DNA of 64,000 nucleotides, from contig NZ_JBLYUB010000026.1 of the NCBI RefSeq assembly GCF_049999945.1, forward strand, positions 1 through 64,000, read 5' to 3'. The stretch is from Planosporangium spinosum. Its GTDB lineage: Bacteria > Actinomycetota > Actinomycetes > Mycobacteriales > Micromonosporaceae. A model generated the notes under the pieces. It made no database searches. It worked only from the letters and a program-made list of their open reading frames with translations, and was not told the DNA's origin. The position numbers were made by a program, and so were the translations under genes. Numbering within the stretch: position 1 is the first letter of the stretch; every line of letters begins with the position of its first letter. Below are positions 17,865 to 27,140 of the stretch, piece after piece.

Positions 17865-18806
17865 GGCGGCGTACGGGTCGAGCTTGCCGGCCGCCACCCG
17901 GGCGGCGAGATCCGGCAGCGCCGAGCCGTCGCGCAGGGAACCGATCCGGGCCCGCAGCTCACCCAGGGCGATCGCCTCGATCTCGGCCGCGGCGCGGTTC
18001 TCCCGCCGCCGGGTCAGCTCGCCGGAGGTCTCCATCCAGCCGCGGTGCTTGTCGATCGCGGCCATCACGTCGTCGACACCCTCGGCGCGGTTGGCCACCG
18101 CCCGGACCACCTGCGGCCGCCACTCGCCGGGCCCGCGCTCGCCGAGCGCGATCATGCCCTGGATGTCGCGGTAGGTCGCGTCGGCGCCGTCGCGGTCGGC
18201 TTTGTTCACCACGAACACGTCGGCGATCTCCAGGATCCCGGCCTTGACCGCCTGGATCGCGTCGCCCATCCCCGGTGCGAGCAGCACCAGCGTGGTGTCG
18301 GCCAGGCTCGCGATCTCGACCTCGGCCTGACCGACCCCGACGGTCTCGATGAGCACCACGTCGCAGCCGGCGCCCTCGAGGACCCGTACCGCCTGCGGGG
18401 TCGCGGCGGCCAGGCCACCGAGGTGGCCCCGGCTGGACATGGAGCGGATGTAGACGCCCGAGTCGGTGGCGTGGTCCTGCATGCGTACCCGGTCGCCGAG
18501 GATCGCCCCGCCGGTGAACGGGCTGGACGGGTCGACGGCGAGCACCCCGACGCGCTGACCGCGGGCGCGGAACGCGCGTACCAGCTCGTTGGTGGTGGTG
18601 GACTTGCCGACCCCCGGGGAGCCGGTCAACCCGATGACCTGGGCCGCCCCGGCGTGCGGGGCGAGCGCCGCCGCGACCTCGGGCAGCACCGGGTCGCCGT
18701 TCTCGACGAGACTGACCAGCCGGGCGACGGCGCGGTGGTCACCCGCGCGCGCCGCCGCCACCAGCGCGGGTACGTCCCGACTGCGCCGGATCGAGGTGAC
18801 CGTCAA
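17832..18806 (-). CDS. meaB: MeaB/ArgK-type GTPase, chaperone of B12-dependent mutases
   Basis: A 324-residue G3E-family P-loop GTPase that guards adenosylcobalamin loading and reactivation of acyl-CoA mutases. Motifs seen are Walker A GSPGVGKST, the conserved DPSSPFTGGAILGDR and MQDHATD blocks, ETVGVGQAE (switch region) and NKADRDGAD (guanine recognition). The start is TTG 18806, supported by AGGGAG 6-7 nt upstream. Clients encoded nearby are IcmA and MeaA. It lies downstream of the thiolase gene but a terminator (18847-18894) separates them. Family assignment is secure; the exact client is inference. Confidence 0.94.
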   Translation of the reverse strand: MTVTSIRRSRDVPALVAAARAGDHRAVARLVSLVENGDPVLPEVAAALAPHAGAAQVIGLTGSPGVGKSTTTNELVRAFRARGQRVGVLAVDPSSPFTGGAILGDRVRMQDHATDSGVYIRSMSSRGHLGGLAAATPQAVRVLEGAGCDVVLIETVGVGQAEVEIASLADTTLVLLAPGMGDAIQAVKAGILEIADVFVVNKADRDGADATYRDIQGMIALGERGPGEWRPQVVRAVANRAEGVDDVMAAIDKHRGWMETSGELTRRRENRAAAEIEAIALGELRARIGSLRDGSALPDLAARVAAGKLDPYAAARDLLAGLDG

Positions 18807-18846
18807 CGATGCTCCCTGGGTGGTTTTCCGTCACTGATGAGGCACC

Positions 18847-18894
18847 AGGAGGGCGCCCCTCGTCCCGCCGGTGCGGTGAGCGGGGCGCCCTCCT
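18847..18894. terminator. Intrinsic terminator after thiolase gene
   Basis: Perfect 13-bp arms AGGAGGGCGCCCC (18847-18859) and complement (18882-18894), loop 22 nt, placed between the thiolase stop (18932) and meaB on the minus strand. Confidence 0.85.
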
Positions 18895-18931
18895 GAAGTG
18901 AACCCGGTGCCCTGACGGGCGGGTCGTCGGC

Positions 18932-20116
<1,185 letters not shown>

Positions 20117-20154
20117 GGATTCTGGCCCTTCGCGAGTTCTATCTCACAGGGAAT

Positions 20155-20172
20155 ACTTAACGATGATTAGGT
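20155..20172. promoter_or_regulatory. Operator-like palindrome between thiolase and epimerase genes
   Basis: ACTTAAC GATG ATTAGGT matches the CCTTAAC-N4-GTTAAGG pattern with a few changes. It lies in the 68-bp divergent promoter region and could control both genes at once. Confidence 0.55.
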
Positions 20173-20184
20173 CAGACTAACGCC

Positions 20185-20721
20185 ATGACGGACGACTCTT
20201 CGACGTTGCATACGTCACCCGGAGCGCAGGCGGAGTCCGACGGCCTGCGGCAGGCGCAGGCGGGATCCCACGGCCTGCGGCAAGCGCAGGCAGCATCAAT
20301 AGGCCTGCTGCGCATCGACCACGTGGGCGTGGCGGTGCCCGACCTCGACGCCGCCATCGAATTCTACGGCCGCACGTTCGGCATGACCTGCGTGCACGTG
20401 GAGACCAACGAGGAGCAGGGCGTACGCGAAGCGATGCTGTCGGTGGGCCCGGACCCGTCCGGCGGCTGCGTGCAACTGCTCGCACCGCTGTCGCCGAACT
20501 CGACGATCGCGAAGTTCCTCGACCGCAACGGGCCGGGGGTGCAGCAGGTCGCGTACACCGTGCGCGACGTCGACGCCGCGTGCGAGGCGCTGCGGGCACG
20601 GGGCATGAGACTGCTGTACGACCAGCCCAGGCGGGGTACGGCCAACTCCCGGATCAATTTCGTACACCCGAAGGACACCGGCGGCGTACTGGTCGAACTG
20701 GTGGAACCGGCCGCCTCCTGA
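20185..20721 (+). CDS. mce: Methylmalonyl/ethylmalonyl-CoA epimerase (VOC fold)
   Basis: 178 residues. The core (about 38-178) matches methylmalonyl-CoA epimerase: RIDHVGVAVPDL, NEEQGVREAML, QLLAPL, PRRGTANSRINFVHPKD and a final VELVEP. It supplies the epimer required by the mutases. Two oddities stand out. The usual HH pair in GxHHxA is QQ here (GVQQVAY), which changes one expected metal ligand. About 35 extra N-terminal residues arise from a 30-bp repeat (GLRQAQAxSHGLRQAQA). There is no clear ribosome-binding site before ATG 20185, so a later start within the repeat, for example just before LLRIDH, is possible. Confidence 0.88.
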   Translation: MTDDSSTLHTSPGAQAESDGLRQAQAGSHGLRQAQAASIGLLRIDHVGVAVPDLDAAIEFYGRTFGMTCVHVETNEEQGVREAMLSVGPDPSGGCVQLLAPLSPNSTIAKFLDRNGPGVQQVAYTVRDVDAACEALRARGMRLLYDQPRRGTANSRINFVHPKDTGGVLVELVEPAAS

Positions 20722-21284
20722 GCGCCCCGACACCCGACCGTCACATCCGTCACCACCGGCACGTTCACCACCGCTGCCACGGCCGCCACGACCGGTCAGC
20801 GCAGCCACCACCGTCGTCGTGACCGCGGCGCCCGACCGGCGCCGCCGGCACGACACCACGACCGGCACCGCCGTCACGACACCACGACCGGCGCCGGGAA
20901 GTTGTGGCCTTCCGACGGTCTGAGACCACGACTTCCGGGAAGGTGCTATTGCGCCCCGCGGCGGTCGTGGTCGCGTCGCGCCCCCGCGGACACCCGGGGT
21001 CGTGCAGTTTTTCACAACGCGGTTCCTGACGGTCGCTACTGGGCAGTAACATCTGCGGCCACGAGGCGGTCGCACCATGCCTCGCCATCAGTGCCGGTGA
21101 CCGCCGCCACGCGGGGTGTCCACCGCCCGCCATCGAGCCGCAACGACACCGCAATGCCGCAACGCCCGCCGCAGTGCCGTAACGACATACCGGACCCGAT
21201 GAGACATCCGACGCGCCAGCCCCAGCCCGGGCCGGCGGCGTCGCCGACCGAATCCACGACACACCTGCAGTGAAAGGTAGCGCC
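20722..21284. other. Long non-coding region upstream of ccr
   Basis: About 560 bp with no supported gene. It holds an 18-bp direct repeat (CACGACACCACGACCGGC at 20849-20866 and 20875-20892), a hairpin at 20894-20939 (12 of 14 pairs plus a wobble, with arms related to the CACAACTTCC arms at 39423-39503) and a perfect-arm palindrome TACTGGGCAGTA (21037-21048) that could be an operator for ccr. Open frames here have proline/arginine-rich shadow composition. Confidence 0.6.
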
Positions 21285-22640
21285 GTGAAGGACATCCTCG
21301 ACGCGATCATGGCGGCGGAGCATGCGACGGATCCCGCCCGCGAACTGACCTCGGTCGCCGGACTCCCCGTCCCCGACACGTACCGCGGCGTCGTCGTACG
21401 CGCCGACGAGGCCAACATGTTCGAGGGCATGCCCACCCGTGACAAGGACCCCCGCAAGTCGCTGCACGTGCAGGAGGTACCGACGCCCGAGCTCGGCCCG
21501 GGCGAAGCGATCATCGCGGTGATGGCCAGCGCCATCAACTACAACACGGTCTGGACGTCGATCTTCGAGCCGCTGTCGACGTTCGCGTTCCTCAAGCGCT
21601 ACGGCAAGGTATCGGCGCTGACCAAGCGACACGACCTGCCGTACCACGTGGTCGGCTCCGACCTGGCCGGCGTCGTGCTGCGGGTCGGCCCGGGCGTGAC
21701 GAGATGGAAGCCGGGCGACGAGGTGGTGGCGCACTGCCTGAGCGTCGAACTCGAGGACGCGATGGGCCACGACGACACGATGCTCGACCCGGAGCAGCGG
21801 ATCTGGGGCTTCGAGACCAACTTCGGCGGGCTCGCCGAGCTTTCCCTGGTCAAGGCCAACCAGCTGATGCCCAAGCCCAAGCACCTGTCCTGGGAGGAGG
21901 CCGCCAGCCCCGGCCTGGTCAACTCCACCGCGTACCGGCAGCTCGTGTCCCACCACGGCGCCCAGATGAAGCAGGGCGACACCGTACTGGTCTGGGGCGC
22001 CTCCGGCGGGCTGGGCAGCTACGCCACCCAGTTCGCGCTCAACGGCGGAGCCCGCCCGGTGTGCGTGGTGTCCAGCCCGGAGAAGGCCGAACTGTGCCGG
22101 CGCATGGGCGCGGAGCTGATCATCGACCGGACCGCCGAGGACTACAGGTTCTGGAAGGACGAGAACACCCAGGACCCCTCGGAGTGGCGCCGGTTCGGCG
22201 AACGCATCCGCGAACTGACCGGCGGCGATGACCCCGACATCGTGTTCGAGCACCCCGGCCGGGAGACCTTCGGCGCCAGCGTCTACGTCGCCCGGAAGGG
22301 TGGCACGATCGTCACCTGCGCGTCCACGTCCGGCTTTATGCATCAGTACGACAACCGGTACCTGTGGATGAACCTCAAGCGCATCATCGGCAGCCACTTT
22401 GCCAACTACCGGGAGGCGTGGGAGGCCAACCGCCTCATCGCGCGCGGCGCGATCCATCCGACGCTGTCCCGGGCGTACCCGCTGGAGCAGGTCGGGCAGG
22501 CCGCGTACGACGTGCACCGCAACGCCCATCAGGGCAAGGTCGGCGTGCTGTGCCTGGCGCCGGAGGAGGGTCTGGGCGTACGCGACCGGGAAATGCGCGC
22601 CCGCTACCAGACCGAGATCAACCGGTTCCGCGGCCGGTAG
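21285..22640 (+). CDS. ccr: Crotonyl-CoA carboxylase/reductase
   Basis: A 451-residue member of the medium-chain reductase family that reduces and carboxylates crotonyl-CoA to ethylmalonyl-CoA with NADPH and CO2, or reduces it to butyryl-CoA. Seen: VKDILDAI at the start, YHVVGSDLAGVV, WGFETNFGGLAE, the nucleotide-binding WGASGGLGSYATQFA, ETFGASV and WMNLKRIIGSHFANYREAWEANRL, all typical of Ccr. GTG 21285 is supported by GAAAGG 7 nt upstream and by the VKDILDAI start of Streptomyces Ccr. The product feeds the epimerase and MeaA, and ethylmalonyl-CoA is also a polyketide extender unit. A strong terminator follows. Confidence 0.96.
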   Translation: MKDILDAIMAAEHATDPARELTSVAGLPVPDTYRGVVVRADEANMFEGMPTRDKDPRKSLHVQEVPTPELGPGEAIIAVMASAINYNTVWTSIFEPLSTFAFLKRYGKVSALTKRHDLPYHVVGSDLAGVVLRVGPGVTRWKPGDEVVAHCLSVELEDAMGHDDTMLDPEQRIWGFETNFGGLAELSLVKANQLMPKPKHLSWEEAASPGLVNSTAYRQLVSHHGAQMKQGDTVLVWGASGGLGSYATQFALNGGARPVCVVSSPEKAELCRRMGAELIIDRTAEDYRFWKDENTQDPSEWRRFGERIRELTGGDDPDIVFEHPGRETFGASVYVARKGGTIVTCASTSGFMHQYDNRYLWMNLKRIIGSHFANYREAWEANRLIARGAIHPTLSRAYPLEQVGQAAYDVHRNAHQGKVGVLCLAPEEGLGVRDREMRARYQTEINRFRGR

Positions 22641-22676
22641 CCGGATACCCCGCCCGTGGCCGGTCCTCCACCTCCC

Positions 22677-22702
22677 GGAGGCCCGCCTGCGGGTGGGCCT
22701 CC
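22677..22702. terminator. Intrinsic terminator after ccr
   Basis: GGAGGCCC and GGGCCTCC arms enclose a GC-rich 10-nt segment, 37 bp after the ccr stop. Confidence 0.75.
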
Positions 22703-22852
22703 AGCAACCCGCCCACGAGCCCCGTCCCGGGGTCGCGCACAGCGCTGTGCCGGCCCCGGGACGGCCGCACCGATATATCCGATCTTGCTGGCGAAGCCGC
22801 TGTTCACGCGCCCGTCACAGACTTTGGACAAACGGTGTGCGTAATCGCGCAC

Positions 22853-22866
22853 AACCGGTACCGGTT
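22853..22866. promoter_or_regulatory. Perfect palindrome upstream of coiled-coil gene
   Basis: AACCGGTACCGGTT is a perfect 14-bp palindrome about 50 bp before the start at 22917, preceded at 22836-22853 by TGTGCG-N6-CGCACA. Either could bind a regulator. A GAGTAT element ends 6 nt before the ATG. Confidence 0.4.
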
Positions 22867-22916
22867 GCCGCCTACGCCCTTGCGAAAGGCGGGGGTAGGT
22901 CTGCGAGTATGTGCCA

Positions 22917-24194
22917 ATGCCCCAGCAGCCCCAGCAGCAGAACGTCGCATTCTTCGACAACGCGAACTCAGGGTCCGAGTTCAGCGTTGTTCTGCGCGGT
23001 TACGACCGTGCCCAGGTCGATGACTTCATCGGACGGCTCAACAGCGCGCTGTCCCAGTCCGAGCAGGCTCGCACCGAGGCCGAGCAGCGGATGAATGAGG
23101 CGCAGCGGCGGCTGCGCCAGGCGGAGCAGCGGCTCAACTCGGTCGAGCAGAAGCTCACTGACGCCAGCAAGCAGCTCGAGGAGAACAGCCGGCCGACGCT
23201 GTCGGGGCTGGGCACCCGGGTCGAGCAGATCCTGCGGCTCGCCGAGGAGCAGGCCAACGACCATCGCAGCGAGGCGAAGCGGGAGTCCGAGGGCATCGTC
23301 TCCGCCGCGCGCCTGGAAGCGCGGGAGATCACCGACAAGGCGCGCGCCGAGGCCGCCGCGATGAAGGCGACCGCCGAGCGCGAGGCGAGCAACGTCCGCA
23401 CCGCCGCCGAGCGGGAGGCCGCCGAGCTGCGGGTGCAGGCCCGCCGCGAGGCCGACACGCTGCGCGCCGACGCTCAGCGTGAGACCAAGCAGCTGCGCGC
23501 GGCCACCACGCACGAGGTCGCCGAGCTGAAGGCCACGGTGGAGCGTGAGGTGGCGACGCTGCGGGCCACCGCCGAGCGCGAGATCACCCAGCTGCGCGCC
23601 AAGGCCGCCCGCGACGCGGAGGAGAAGCGCGCCGAGGCGACCAAGCTGCTGACCGACGCGCGGGACAAGCGCGACAAGGACCTGCAGGCGCTGCAGCTGG
23701 AGCTGGCGGAGCGGCGCGAGAAGGCCGAGCGCGAGGAGTCCCAGCGGCACGCCGCCGCGGTCGCGCAGACCCAGAAGCTCGTCACCGAGGCCGAGCAGCG
23801 GGCGAGCGCCGCGGAGGAGCGGGCCAAGGAGATCGAGCAGCGCGCCGAGGCGCGTCGGGTCGACTCCGAGCGGACCGCGTCGGAGACCATGGAGAAGGCC
23901 AAGACGCTGGCGGAGAAGACGGTCAACGAGGCCCGCTCCGAGGCGCACCGCCTGCTCACCGAGGCCCGCTCCGAGGCCGAGCACACCACCCAGGTCGCGC
24001 GCCGCGAGGTCGAAGACCTCACCCGCCAGAAGGACGCGGTCACCGCGCAGCTGGGTCAGATGCTCTCCGGCCTCGCCGGCATCGTGCCCACCGCTCCGGC
24101 GGCCACCGCACCGGCGGCCAAGCCGAACGGAGACGACAGCAAGAAGGCCGAGGCCGACAAGGCCGAGGACGGCGCGACGAAGGTCAACCTCTGA
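22917..24194 (+). CDS. DivIVA-domain coiled-coil protein
   Basis: 425 residues. The N-terminus has the DivIVA-type membrane/polarity motif FSVVLRGYDRAQVDDFIGRL, followed by some 320 residues of almost unbroken coiled coil rich in Ala, Glu, Arg and Lys with repeated AEREAxxLR blocks, then an Ala/Pro/Lys tail. This is the plan of actinobacterial cytoskeletal proteins such as Scy and FilP, which organise polar growth, although membership of either group cannot be assigned. ATG 22917 has no ribosome-binding site; GAGTAT 6 nt upstream suggests a leaderless message. A terminator hairpin (24244-24287) separates it from a second, related gene. Confidence 0.88.
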   Translation: MPQQPQQQNVAFFDNANSGSEFSVVLRGYDRAQVDDFIGRLNSALSQSEQARTEAEQRMNEAQRRLRQAEQRLNSVEQKLTDASKQLEENSRPTLSGLGTRVEQILRLAEEQANDHRSEAKRESEGIVSAARLEAREITDKARAEAAAMKATAEREASNVRTAAEREAAELRVQARREADTLRADAQRETKQLRAATTHEVAELKATVEREVATLRATAEREITQLRAKAARDAEEKRAEATKLLTDARDKRDKDLQALQLELAERREKAEREESQRHAAAVAQTQKLVTEAEQRASAAEERAKEIEQRAEARRVDSERTASETMEKAKTLAEKTVNEARSEAHRLLTEARSEAEHTTQVARREVEDLTRQKDAVTAQLGQMLSGLAGIVPTAPAATAPAAKPNGDDSKKAEADKAEDGATKVNL

Positions 24195-24243
24195 TCTGAG
24201 CGCTGCCCGCTGGTGGCTGATGCCTGTGCGCATCGGGTCGTCC

Positions 24244-24287
24244 GGGTCCCGTCACGCCGGTGTGTTCCGCCGAGCGTGACGGGACCC
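24244..24287. terminator. Intrinsic terminator between coiled-coil genes
   Basis: Perfect 14-bp arms GGGTCCCGTCACGC (24244-24257) and complement (24274-24287), 16-nt loop, in the 113-bp gap between the two coiled-coil genes. Confidence 0.85.
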
Positions 24288-24307
24288 TGCGTGTGAGGAT
24301 GGAGCGC

Positions 24308-25819
24308 ATGTCGCACGGCGGTGAGGTTTTCGCGCTGAGCCAGAGTGTCGTTGCCGAGGCGGGCTTCGACATCTCCCTACGGGGCTACGAACGACGCCAG
24401 GTCGACCGGTACGTCAGCCAGGTCGAGGCAGAGGTTGCGGCGCTCGCCGCCGAACGGGACGAGGCGTATGCGCAGAATCAGGCGCTCGCCGTCCAGATCC
24501 ACGAGTTGCAGAGCCAGATATCGGAGCTACGCAAGCTGGCGGTCGCCGACTCGCCGCGGTCGTTCCGCCACCTCGGCGCCAGAGTGGAGCAGATCCTCAC
24601 CCTCGCCGAGGAGGAGGCGGAGGCGATCCGCGCCAGCGCCGTCGACCACGTCCAGCGCAACAACGCCAAGGCTCACCGGATCCTCGAAGACGCCCGGGCA
24701 CGGGCCAACCAGGCCATCCGCGACTTCGAACTGGCGCTCGACAGCCGTCGCAAGGAGGAGGACCGGGCCGCCGCCCAGCGGCGCGAGGCCCTGTCCGCCG
24801 AGGTCGCCGAGGCCGAGGAGTATGCCCGCCGGATGCGCGAGCAGGCCGACCAGCTCTATGCGTCCACAAAGGATAAGTGCCGGCTCCTGGAGGAGGAGAC
24901 CGCCGCCGAGGTCGAGCAGACCCGGGTCCGGATGGACCAGGAGTACACCGCCCGCCGCGCCGCTATGCAGCAGGAACAGCAGGCCATGCTGGCGGACGCC
25001 GAGGAGTACGCGGCTCAGGTGCGTAACCAGGCCGAGAACCAGGCGACGACCATCGCGCAGCAGGCCGAACAGCACGCCGCCTCCATCCGCGCCCAGGCCG
25101 ATCAGGAAGCCACCGACCTGCGCGCCGAGGCCCGGCGCGAGACCGAGCGGATCCTCGCCGAGGGCCGGGCCGACCTCGAGCGGGTACGCGAGGAGGCCGA
25201 GCGGCTCCGCGCCGACGCCGAACAGCTCGCCGCGCGGTCGACCGAGCGCGCCGAGGAGGCCGAGCAGCGGGCCGCGGCCGCCGAGCAACGCCATGCCGAA
25301 CTCCAGCAGCAGATCGACGCGGCCGAGCAGCGGTACCGCGAGTTTGCCGACCGGATAGAGAAGGCCCAGCGCGCGCTCGACCAGGCCCGCCACGACGCCG
25401 AAGAGGCCAAGCGCATGGAGGAGGAGTCCGCGGACAAGGCCATCACGGCCGAGAGCCGGGCGGACGAAGCGCTGCGCCGCGCAGCGGAGGCGGAGCGCCG
25501 GGCGGACGACGCCGAGCGCCGCCGCACCGCGGCCGCCGAGGCCAGGACCGCCAGCACCAAGCCGGCCGAGACCAGGACCGCCAGCACCAAGCCGGCCGAG
25601 GCCAAGACCGCTGACGGCAAGCCAGCCGAGACCAGGACCGCCAGCACCAAGCCGGCCGAGGCCAAGACCGCTGACGGCAAGGGCACCGGCGCGAAGCCCA
25701 CCGACGCCCGGAGCGTCGGCAAGCCGGGCGCGACCCAGTCCACGGCGGCCGACGGGGCGCGCCGCGACACCGACAAGGACACGCCCCGCCGCGGCCCCAG
25801 CAAGGTACCGGTCGACTGA
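24308..25819 (+). CDS. Second DivIVA-domain coiled-coil protein with repeat tail
   Basis: 503 residues. A DivIVA-type motif ISLRGYERRQVDRYVSQVEAEV (written in part: RGYERRQVDRYV, about residues 26-37) starts a long coiled coil to about residue 410. The region PRSFRHLGARVEQILTLAEEEA parallels SGLGTRVEQILRLAEEQA in the gene before it, so the two look like paralogues. The tail has five 10-residue units of the form xRTASTKPAE encoded by 30-bp DNA repeats, and should be disordered. ATG 24308 was chosen with GGAG upstream; ATG 24299 is an alternative. Likely a scaffold of the polar growth or cytoskeletal machinery, by resemblance to FilP-class proteins. Confidence 0.86.
   Translation: MSHGGEVFALSQSVVAEAGFDISLRGYERRQVDRYVSQVEAEVAALAAERDEAYAQNQALAVQIHELQSQISELRKLAVADSPRSFRHLGARVEQILTLAEEEAEAIRASAVDHVQRNNAKAHRILEDARARANQAIRDFELALDSRRKEEDRAAAQRREALSAEVAEAEEYARRMREQADQLYASTKDKCRLLEEETAAEVEQTRVRMDQEYTARRAAMQQEQQAMLADAEEYAAQVRNQAENQATTIAQQAEQHAASIRAQADQEATDLRAEARRETERILAEGRADLERVREEAERLRADAEQLAARSTERAEEAEQRAAAAEQRHAELQQQIDAAEQRYREFADRIEKAQRALDQARHDAEEAKRMEEESADKAITAESRADEALRRAAEAERRADDAERRRTAAAEARTASTKPAETRTASTKPAEAKTADGKPAETRTASTKPAEAKTADGKGTGAKPTDARSVGKPGATQSTAADGARRDTDKDTPRRGPSKVPVD
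25541..25690 (+). repeat. 30-bp coding tandem repeat, 5 units
   Basis: Five consecutive 30-bp units encode ten-residue repeats alternating between (A/T)RTASTKPAE and AKTADGK(P/G)(A/T)(E/G). Units 2-3 and 4-5 are near-identical 60-bp pairs, which points to recent expansion. Copy number probably varies between strains. Confidence 0.9.
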
Positions 25820-25847
25820 CCGGCCTCCGGCCGGCCGGCGCGACGGG

Positions 25848-26654
25848 CTACCGGTCGGCCGGCTCGGCGCCGGGGCGTGGCACGTTCGAGAACGCCGCGA
25901 CGGTCCGGTCGGCGTAGGCGCTCGCGTCGCCGTACTCCATCGGGCCGTCCCACTCCCGGGGCAGCGGGTGCGCGGGCGGGTTCACCCGGCGGACGATCTC
26001 GTCGAGTACGGTCTCGGCGTCGCCGACCCAGAGATGCTTCGCGCCCGGTACGCCCACGACCTCCGCCTGCGGTACGGCCGCGAAGCGCACCGTCGCCTCG
26101 TCGGGGCGCAGGTAGTCGTCGAACTCGGGGACGAGCGCGGTGAGCGGCTTGTCAGAGCGGGCCCAGACCGCGAGGTCGTCATCGCCTGCGTAGCGCAGCG
26201 GCGGCGACAGCAGGATCGCGCCGACCACGCTCGGGTCGCAGCCGTACTTCAGCGTCAGATCGGTACCGAACGACCAGCCGACCAGCCACACCTGCGGCAG
26301 CTCGGCGAACTCGGCGTACTCGAGGGCGGCGGCCACGTCGAACCGTTCGGCCACCCCACCGCCGAACTCGCCCTCGCTGGTGCCGCGCACGCTGCTGGTA
26401 CCCCGCGTGTTGAACCGCAGGACGGCGAGGTCGGCCAGGGCGGGCAGCCGCCAGGCGGCCTTGCGGAACACGTGACTGTCCATCATGCCGCCGTGGGTGG
26501 GCAGCGGATGGAGGCAGATCAGCGTGGCGACCGGCGGCCGGTCGGCCGGTACCGCCAGTTCGCCGACGAGCGTGAGCCCGTCGGCCGTGGTCAGGGTGAT
26601 GTCCTCGCGATGTGCGGGCAGGATCGAGTTGGCCCTGATGGGCTGGGTCGACAA
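25848..26654 (-). CDS. Alpha/beta hydrolase
   Basis: 268 residues. The nucleophile elbow is GWSFG (in LVGWSFGTDLTLKYG), the oxyanion region is LHPLPTHGG and a late GAKHLWVGD supplies the catalytic His. It resembles the small cytosolic hydrolases annotated as dienelactone hydrolase or alpha/beta-fold proteins; the substrate is unknown. The start is TTG 26654 with AAAGGAA 6 nt upstream; the frame is open farther back but that stretch overlaps the zinc-ribbon gene and has shadow composition. Co-transcription with the upstream zinc-ribbon gene (10-nt gap) is likely. Confidence 0.85.
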   Translation of the reverse strand: MSTQPIRANSILPAHREDITLTTADGLTLVGELAVPADRPPVATLICLHPLPTHGGMMDSHVFRKAAWRLPALADLAVLRFNTRGTSSVRGTSEGEFGGGVAERFDVAAALEYAEFAELPQVWLVGWSFGTDLTLKYGCDPSVVGAILLSPPLRYAGDDDLAVWARSDKPLTALVPEFDDYLRPDEATVRFAAVPQAEVVGVPGAKHLWVGDAETVLDEIVRRVNPPAHPLPREWDGPMEYGDASAYADRTVAAFSNVPRPGAEPADR

Positions 26655-26664
26655 GAGATTCCTT

Positions 26665-26991
26665 TCAGCCGTACCGGGGGGCGCTGCGGGAGCGCTGGAT
26701 GGTGGGGCTGCGCCGGCCCCGGGCCCGCCAGCAGCCGGTGTGCCAGTGCCGCCGGTCCTCCGGGCCGCCGAGCCCGTCGACCGGCCACGCCACCACGTGT
26801 GCCACGCCGGCGACGATCTCGTGGTCGCAGCCGGGGCACCGGTACGCCTTGGTCGCCGAACCGCCGGGAATCGTACGTACCGCGAACTCGCCGTCCCCCC
26901 ACGTCTGGGTGCCCTCGACCCCGCGCCGGGCCTGGCCATCGTCGAGGGGCCGGGCGGCGTCTGGGCGGCGGTGATGGCGGCGCGGACTCAC
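26665..26991 (-). CDS. Small zinc-ribbon-like protein, conserved in actinomycetes
   Basis: 108 residues with CPGCDHEI followed about 30 residues later by HWHTGCW, giving a C-x2-C...H-x3-C pattern expected to bind one zinc. The rest is basic. I recognise this as a family often labelled only as ATP/GTP-binding or hypothetical in actinomycetes; no function is established. GTG 26991 lacks a ribosome-binding site but has TACCCT six bases upstream, consistent with a leaderless message. It probably heads a two-gene unit with the alpha/beta hydrolase. Confidence 0.7.
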   Translation of the reverse strand: MSPRRHHRRPDAARPLDDGQARRGVEGTQTWGDGEFAVRTIPGGSATKAYRCPGCDHEIVAGVAHVVAWPVDGLGGPEDRRHWHTGCWRARGRRSPTIQRSRSAPRYG

Positions 26992-26997
26992 GGTTCA

Positions 26998-27003
26998 AGG
27001 GTA
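26998..27003 (-). promoter_or_regulatory. -10 element, probable leaderless start
   Basis: TACCCT on the minus strand, six bases before GTG 26991, with no Shine-Dalgarno sequence between. Confidence 0.5.
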
Positions 27004-27063
27004 CGGGTGAGCCGCGCCACCTCCCCTCGGGTCACCCGACCGCGCGGGTCGGCCAGGTCTCCG

Positions 27064-27124
27064 GACGACCTCGGGGAGGTCGCGACCGCAGGGGTTCCCA
27101 CGGGCGCTACCTCCCCGAGTCGTC
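27064..27124. terminator. Intrinsic terminator after 3-hydroxyacyl-CoA dehydrogenase gene
   Basis: Arms CTCGGGGAGGT (27070-27080) and complement (27109-27119) pair perfectly and extend by five more pairs with one bulge; 28-nt loop. It lies 16 bp after the stop at 27141 on the minus strand. Confidence 0.8.
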
Positions 27125-27140
27125 GAGGGTCAGCGAGCGG

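Noticed and set aside
20902..21273. 123-codon open frame upstream of ccr
   Set aside because: Low-complexity Pro/Arg/Thr composition over repeats and palindromes; no ribosome-binding site.
22656..22844. 62-codon Pro/Gly-rich open frame after ccr
   Set aside because: It covers the ccr terminator hairpin, has no ribosome-binding site and lacks a recognisable fold.
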